From: JAKPUX01 sp035353815
GTDB taxonomy: Bacteria > Zhuqueibacterota > Zhuqueibacteria > Residuimicrobiales > Residuimicrobiaceae
Length of the DNA: 64,000 nt
Direction: 5' to 3'
Assembly: GCA_035353815.1 (NCBI GenBank)
Contig: DAOQAG010000020.1
Span: forward strand, 1 to 64,000
Shown here: positions 59,187 to 64,000 of the stretch, in pieces
How positions within the stretch are numbered: the stretch's first letter is position 1
How the letters are laid out: each line of letters starts with the position of its first letter
Notes under the pieces: generated by a model
Seen by the model: only the letters and a program-made list of their open reading frames with translations
What the model was told of the DNA's origin: nothing
Database searches by the model: none
Made by a program: the position numbers and the translations under genes

Positions 59187-61307
59187 ATGAAATGGGCATG
59201 GATGGTTCTGCTCCTCCCCGCCGCGCTCCCGGCCGGCATCACGGTCACCTTTTCGGCATTCAACCCGGTCACCTATGAGGCCATTACTCTCGACAGCGTA
59301 CGCATCGAAAATCTCACCCAGGGACGCGATACGACCCTGGCTGGTGCCGCGGCCTTCGCACTGGAAAGCTGGACCGGGCTGGAGATCACAACCGCCCAGC
59401 CCGCGGGATTCAGGCTCACGCCCAGCTATCCGAATGGCTTTGCCTCCGCCACTACTTTTGACCTGAACGTGCCGCGCAGCGGCCGGGTCGCCCTCACGGT
59501 CTTAAATATTCTCGGCCAGACGATGGTGGAGCGCGATCTGAGCCTGTCCGCGGGCTGGCACCGCCTCACCCTGCAGGGCGGGGCACTGGCCAGCGGGCTC
59601 TATTTCCTGCGCGCCGTTTGTGCGGGAGAGGTGCAGGTGATCAAAATGGTCAAGCTCGGTCCGGCCGGCCGCGGCGACCTCGAGATCGCCTGGCGCGGTT
59701 ACAGTGCCGCGCCGCCCGGCGCCATCCTGGCCCGGCCCGGAACCGCTGATTCGTATCGTTTTTCCGCCTTTGCCTCCGGTTATACAACCGCAGCTGTGGA
59801 GAAGGAGATTACCGCCTCGCAGCAGATCCGCTTCGAGATGCTGCCCCCCAGGCCGCCCGACGATTTCACCTCGAGATGGCGCGGCTTTAACCTCATGGGC
59901 ATGTTCACGCTGGAGTGGGACCACGGCGGGTATGTCGAGGACGATTTTCGCATGATTGCCGAATTCGGCTTCAATTTTGTGCGCCTGCCGGTCGATTACC
60001 GCATTTACACCAAAACCGGGGACTGGTACACCTATCTGGCACCGCAACTGGCGCTGATCGATCAGGCGGTCGCGTGGGGCCAGAAATATGGCCTGCATGT
60101 ATGCCTCAATCTCCATCGCGCCCCCGGCTATTGCGTCAACGCCCCCTCCACCGCCTTGCCCGCCAGCCAGAATATCAGCCTCTGGGATGATGCCGGCGCT
60201 CAGGCGGCCTTTGCGGCGCATTGGCGCATGTTTGCCGAACGCTACAAAAACGTGCCGGACAGCGTCCTCAGCTTTAATCTGGTCAATGAACCGGGGAACG
60301 TCACCGGCGAAGCCTATATGCAGGCCGTTCGGCCGGCCATCGCTGCCATCCGTGCCGTTTCGCCGGAGCGCATCATTATCTCCGACGCGGTTGATTATGG
60401 CAACGGCCGCATCGATGCCCTTCTGGGGCAAAACATCGTGGTCTCGCCTCATTTTTACAATCCGACCACCCTGACCCATTATCAGGCCGAATGGGTGAGC
60501 GGCTCGGAAACCTGGCCCGTGCCGGTCTGGCCCCCGGCCATGGTCTCGGGGTATTTCTACGGCAGCGGCAAAAGCCCCTGGAATACCCCCTTGACCATCT
60601 CGGGATCCTGGCCAGCCGGCACCTCCATCACCCTGCAAGTCGGGCAAGTCTCGGCGAGCGCCGATCTGCGCGTTTTTAGCGGCACCCAACTGCTCTACAA
60701 ACATGACTTCCGCCCCGCCGGCGGCAGCGGCGAGTGGAAAGAGGTGATCTACCGGCCGGAATGGAATATCTACCAGAATATCTACGACCGGGAGTATACC
60801 TTCACCCTGGCAAAAGATATCCGTGAAATCACCTTCCGTGTCCTTGCCGGTGACTGGATGACCTGGAGCTCGCTCGCCTTCCTACCGCCCGCAGGGTCGG
60901 CGCTGGGCGCGGTGACCCTCCAGCCCGGCATCGCCGACTGGGGCGTGCCGCAAGCCACCTATGCCCTGCAGCAGGACGGCACGCTCGTACTGACCCATGC
61001 CCCGGCCGGCTTCGAGGCGGCATTCCGCGTCAACGGCTTCCTCCAGCAGTGGATCGATCTGAAAAAGTCCGGAGTGCCGGTGCATGTCGGGGAATGGGGC
61101 GTCTATAACAAAACACCGCACCCGGTCACCCTGGCTTTCATGGAGAACCGCCTGCTGGCGATGCAGTCAGCCGGACTCGGCTGGGCGCTCTGGAATTTCC
61201 GTGGCAGTTTCGGGATCATGGACAGCGACCGCAAGGATGTGGTCTATGAAAGCTACCGCGGCCACAAGCTCGACCGCAAGATGCTCGAACTGCTGCAGCG
61301 CTATTGA
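59187..61307 (+). CDS. GH5-type glycoside hydrolase with an N-terminal sorting-like domain
   Basis: The protein has 706 residues from the ATG at 59187; a TTG at 59181, better spaced from AAAGGA, would add two. After a signal peptide comes a domain (about 68-155) with LTPSYPNGFASATTFDLNV and SGLYFLRAVCAGEVQVIKMVKL, clearly like the C-terminal PNPFN domains of its neighbours but placed N-terminally. The catalytic part (from about 230) has FNFVRLPVDYRIY, VCLNLHRAPGY, the acid/base Glu in NLVNEPGN and the nucleophile Glu in HVGEWGVYNKT. An extra beta domain (about 450-600) interrupts it. It should hydrolyse a beta-glucan or mannan. It has no C-terminal sorting domain and ends MLELLQRY. Confidence 0.82.
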   Translation: MKWAWMVLLLPAALPAGITVTFSAFNPVTYEAITLDSVRIENLTQGRDTTLAGAAAFALESWTGLEITTAQPAGFRLTPSYPNGFASATTFDLNVPRSGRVALTVLNILGQTMVERDLSLSAGWHRLTLQGGALASGLYFLRAVCAGEVQVIKMVKLGPAGRGDLEIAWRGYSAAPPGAILARPGTADSYRFSAFASGYTTAAVEKEITASQQIRFEMLPPRPPDDFTSRWRGFNLMGMFTLEWDHGGYVEDDFRMIAEFGFNFVRLPVDYRIYTKTGDWYTYLAPQLALIDQAVAWGQKYGLHVCLNLHRAPGYCVNAPSTALPASQNISLWDDAGAQAAFAAHWRMFAERYKNVPDSVLSFNLVNEPGNVTGEAYMQAVRPAIAAIRAVSPERIIISDAVDYGNGRIDALLGQNIVVSPHFYNPTTLTHYQAEWVSGSETWPVPVWPPAMVSGYFYGSGKSPWNTPLTISGSWPAGTSITLQVGQVSASADLRVFSGTQLLYKHDFRPAGGSGEWKEVIYRPEWNIYQNIYDREYTFTLAKDIREITFRVLAGDWMTWSSLAFLPPAGSALGAVTLQPGIADWGVPQATYALQQDGTLVLTHAPAGFEAAFRVNGFLQQWIDLKKSGVPVHVGEWGVYNKTPHPVTLAFMENRLLAMQSAGLGWALWNFRGSFGIMDSDRKDVVYESYRGHKLDRKMLELLQRY

Positions 61308-61320
61308 CCAGCCATGCGTG

Positions 61321-61719
61321 TCATGTCATCCGCTCCCGGAAGAGCGGCGGAATCCGGATGATCTTCTCCTCCCGGTTCACCCAGGCGAATTTCACGCGCG
61401 CCAGCGCTCCCATCCTGCCGGAGCTCTTGTTGAAGAGCTCATACTCCAGCACAAAACTGCTCTTGCCCCAGTCGCTCACCCAGCCGGTGATCTCCACCTC
61501 ATCATTGTAGCGTGAAGAGGCCTTGTAGTCGATCTCCGCCCGCACGACATAGGGGATGGCATTCCAGGACTGAAAATCGTTGAAGGAAAGACCGACCTGC
61601 AAGAGGTACTCGCTGCGGGCGTATTCGAGATATTGCAGATAGACCGCATTGTTGACATGACCAAAGGAATCCAGTTCATAGCTGCGTATACGCAGGGTGG
61701 TGACGAAACGAGTGGCCAT
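61321..61719 (-). CDS. YbgC/FadM-type acyl-CoA thioesterase (4HBT hotdog)
   Basis: The 132-residue protein is a single hotdog thioesterase. RIRSYELDSFGHVNNAVYLQYLEYARSEYL carries the catalytic Asp and the HVNN motif; RAEIDYKASSRYNDEVEI and SSFVLEYELFN follow in the usual order. It hydrolyses short or aromatic acyl-CoA in the cytoplasm. AGGAG precedes the ATG. It lies 11 bases after the end of the TonB receptor gene, so both are probably on one transcript despite unrelated roles, and it is convergent with the GH5 gene. Confidence 0.88.
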   Translation of the reverse strand: MATRFVTTLRIRSYELDSFGHVNNAVYLQYLEYARSEYLLQVGLSFNDFQSWNAIPYVVRAEIDYKASSRYNDEVEITGWVSDWGKSSFVLEYELFNKSSGRMGALARVKFAWVNREEKIIRIPPLFRERMT

Positions 61720-61730
61720 GCAGGCTCCTG

Positions 61731-64000
61731 TTAAAAAGAGAGGCTGATGCCGAACGAGGGCAAAAAGGGCATCATATAGATCACACTGCGGCGGACATAG
61801 CCGTCGCTCTGGTCGCTGCTTTTTTCATAGCGCCAGTCATACATGTAGTAATTCCTGCGGTTCCCTACATTGATCAGATCAAGGTAGGCCGAAAAGGAAT
61901 GTCCGCGAGTTTCATAGAGATAACTTAGCCTGATATCAAACCGCATATAATAAGGATAGCGTGCCGAGTTGTGCGCTGCATTAATAATGGTGTAATTTGC
62001 GAGTGGATTACTGGGAGCCTCAACATCCCGCTGGATAGCAAGAATGGGCGTGTAGGGAAAGCCCGTGCTATAATGCCCCAGCAAACTGCACTGCCACCTC
62101 TTACTGAGCCGGTATTCAGCTCCTGCACTAGCCTGCAAGAGCTGATCATAATCAAAATAGCGCCATGGATCCGTTGCGTATCGTTTATATTTGGCTTCTG
62201 CCAGGGCCATGTTCAGCCACCAGCCAAAGTGTTCCTCCGCTTGGCGAGTGTGCCTGAAGGAAGCCTCAATTCCTTTGGCCTCGCCCGTGCCAGAATTTGC
62301 CGGGATGAGAAGTTGCTCATCTGGATTAACAAGGAGATCAGTGAGTTGTTTCTGGTAGGCCTCGATTTTGATGAGATTTCTCTCTGATGGAGACCACTGC
62401 ACACCAATAATGCGATGCTCCGCCCTTTCCGCCTTGATCTGGTGCTGATTGCTGCTGATATCCAGTGGCTCGCCTCGACCGATAATAGTCATGACATCCG
62501 GGTATTGTGAATACGTGCCGTAACTCAGCCAAAAGTTCATGGGGCTTTTCGGGAAAAGGAGCAGTTTCAAGCGCGGGTGCCAAAGATCTTCTTCGTAACG
62601 CGAAGCATAATCATAGCGTACGCCAGCTGAATATTCCAGCCATTTGCTTAAAGTGAACCGTAGCTGAACGAAGGTGCCCAAATCTCGCGAATGGGAATTG
62701 AATCGAAGGGAATCAGAATTCTGAAGGGGGATGGTCTGAATTTGATTCCGCCAATCCAGTATGCCCGTGAAATCATTACTGTGATTGGTTATCTTCACAC
62801 CACTTCGCATGCTCAGCCATGGCCGCGAATTGTATGTCCACTCTACCTGGGCCAAACGTCGCCTGATCATATAGTTCAAATTGCCGTGATACCTGGTATT
62901 ATAAGAATCAATGATCTGAATATTATTATGATCCTCATAATAACCGAGCAGTGAGGTCATGAGCAGCTTGGAAGAAAGGAGAGTGTTGAATCGCAAACCG
63001 GCGATGTGGCCGATCCCTGAATTACGCAGGCTGAGCTGCTCACTCTCGACATTCAACATTCGCGCCCCTTCACCGAGATTGGTATAAAAGGCGGTGAGTC
63101 GGCTATTCTGATCGACATCATAGGCGATTTTTGCATGAATATCGTAATAGTAGGGGTAAATATAATCCTTATCATTGATTTGATTGGCGAGGAGATCGTA
63201 AAAACTGCGCCGCCCGGCGACCAGCCAGGAGCCACGGTTTTTGCCGATCGGGCCCTCGGCAACGGCGCGCGCGGTGACCATGGCCAGGCTGGTGCTGAAG
63301 GCGTTCTTGTCCCGGCGTCCCTCCCGGTTGGCCAGTTGCAGCAGGGCCGAGGTCTTGCCGCCATGGCTGGCATCGAAGCCGCCGGGCTCCAGGTCGATGG
63401 CCTGGATGATGTCGGGATTGACCAGGCTGATGCCGCCCCCCATAATGATGAACAGGCGGCCCGGCGTGGTGATTTCGATGCCGTCATAGAGGATGAGATT
63501 CTGATCGGGACTGCCGCCGCGGATATAGAGCTGGGTATTGAGATCGCTGCGCGCCGTCACCCCGGGCATGACGTTGAGCGCCCGGTAGGCATCCTCGAGG
63601 GCGCCGGGACGCCGGGCGATGAAGCGCGGCGAGATGATCTCGTGGCCGGCCATCGACTTCTCATAGTCAAAGGCGTGCGCCTCCCGCTTCGCCTGAACCT
63701 GGACCCGGCCCATATCGATGGCCTGGCGGTTGAGGCTCACCCGGAGGGCGCGCACCTGGTTGGCCTGCACGACCAGATTCTTGACCACCATCTTGCGGTA
63801 GCCGAGCATGGTGACGGTGAGTTGATAAGTGCCCGGCGGTACCCGCTCGATATAAAAGGCACCGTTCTTGCCGCTGACCGCCCCCAAAGTGGTGCCCTCC
63901 AGGAGGACATTAGCCTGCGGGATCGGAGTTTTGCTGGCGGCGTCGAGGACAAATCCCGCCACGCGGCCTTGCGGCTTGACGGCAGCCGGGGTTGCGCCGC
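61731..64000 (-). CDS. TonB-dependent outer-membrane receptor, incomplete at its N-terminus
   Basis: The reading frame continues past base 64000, so the signal peptide and start are missing. The visible part, about 756 residues, has a carboxypeptidase-regulatory-like domain (GRVAGFVLDAASKTPIPQANV to RALRVSLNRQ), a plug with RPGALEDAYRALNVMPGV, QLYIRGGSPDQNLILYDGIEI and GGFDASHGGKTSALLQLANREG, and a barrel ending in FLPSFGISLSF. It imports an unknown large ligand. The N-terminal third is GC-rich like the neighbours, while the barrel-coding part (about 61900-63200) is clearly richer in A+T, suggesting a mosaic gene. It is smaller than the receptor at 17233-20322. Confidence 0.88.
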   Translation of the reverse strand, partial: GATPAAVKPQGRVAGFVLDAASKTPIPQANVLLEGTTLGAVSGKNGAFYIERVPPGTYQLTVTMLGYRKMVVKNLVVQANQVRALRVSLNRQAIDMGRVQVQAKREAHAFDYEKSMAGHEIISPRFIARRPGALEDAYRALNVMPGVTARSDLNTQLYIRGGSPDQNLILYDGIEITTPGRLFIIMGGGISLVNPDIIQAIDLEPGGFDASHGGKTSALLQLANREGRRDKNAFSTSLAMVTARAVAEGPIGKNRGSWLVAGRRSFYDLLANQINDKDYIYPYYYDIHAKIAYDVDQNSRLTAFYTNLGEGARMLNVESEQLSLRNSGIGHIAGLRFNTLLSSKLLMTSLLGYYEDHNNIQIIDSYNTRYHGNLNYMIRRRLAQVEWTYNSRPWLSMRSGVKITNHSNDFTGILDWRNQIQTIPLQNSDSLRFNSHSRDLGTFVQLRFTLSKWLEYSAGVRYDYASRYEEDLWHPRLKLLLFPKSPMNFWLSYGTYSQYPDVMTIIGRGEPLDISSNQHQIKAERAEHRIIGVQWSPSERNLIKIEAYQKQLTDLLVNPDEQLLIPANSGTGEAKGIEASFRHTRQAEEHFGWWLNMALAEAKYKRYATDPWRYFDYDQLLQASAGAEYRLSKRWQCSLLGHYSTGFPYTPILAIQRDVEAPSNPLANYTIINAAHNSARYPYYMRFDIRLSYLYETRGHSFSAYLDLINVGNRRNYYMYDWRYEKSSDQSDGYVRRSVIYMMPFLPSFGISLSF

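Overview
The window looks like a chromosomal segment of a GC-rich, Gram-negative bacterium of the FCB superphylum, outside Bacteroidota proper; KSB1 or Calditrichota-like is my best guess. The evidence is two TonB-dependent receptors with carboxypeptidase-regulatory N-domains, a PorV/PorQ-type outer-membrane protein, and five proteins carrying the C-terminal PNPF(N) domain of type IX secretion cargo. Against Bacteroidota are the strong AGGAG Shine-Dalgarno sites and the classical promoters of type TTGACA-17-TATATT. The phylum call is inference; the partial 16S at the left edge would settle it.

Layout. 1-928: 5' part of a 16S rRNA gene (minus strand) with its promoter and boxA. 1237-20322: thirteen minus-strand genes and one truncated paralogue, apparently one long operon. 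They encode a TonB receptor, a PNPF-domain surface protein, a PorV-like protein, a UroD-type methyltransferase, two PfkB sugar kinases, two sugar permeases (RhaT-like and GRP-like), an FGE-fold protein, a glycosidase-like protein, two secreted ADP-ribosylglycohydrolases and a secreted nucleoside hydrolase. The operon starts at a sigma70 promoter at 20472-20500, with a perfect 12+2+12 palindrome just downstream. A divergent LacI-family regulator (20643-21701) has its own promoter flanked by half-sites of the same motif. I read this as a regulated system that takes up and degrades extracellular ribosides (nucleosides, ADP-ribose or similar), passing free sugar to inner-membrane permeases and cytoplasmic kinases.

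21757-22115 is a decayed esterase. 22184-24036 holds tyrS and smpB. 24176-24355 is a repeat array leading into tRNA-Leu(CAG). 24645-31058 holds an OPA-type transporter, a P-loop protein, a UvrD-like helicase, a small unknown protein and an aldo/keto reductase. 31081-31245 is a second repeat array, upstream of a NahK-like sugar kinase and a sugar porter. 34350-37551 holds a thioesterase, a periplasmic glutathione peroxidase and an ALDH7-type dehydrogenase. 37868-41493 holds two exported proteins. 41769-46741 runs from a membrane protein through an Fsr-like transporter, selA and a YciO/Sua5-type protein to an NlpC/P60 hydrolase. 47220-59001 holds three more PNPFN-domain proteins together with mtgA, a pyrimidine-nucleoside phosphorylase, a third repeat array and tRNA-Asn(GTT). 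59187-64000 holds a GH5 enzyme whose PNPFN-like domain is N-terminal, a hotdog thioesterase and a second, incomplete TonB receptor.

Three points stand out: the LacI-controlled riboside island; three intergenic arrays with a GGGTSGGNRCMAG-like core, each directly upstream of a promoter; and two MFS transporters of different families, each with a domain of 100 residues or more inserted in the same TM9-TM10 loop.
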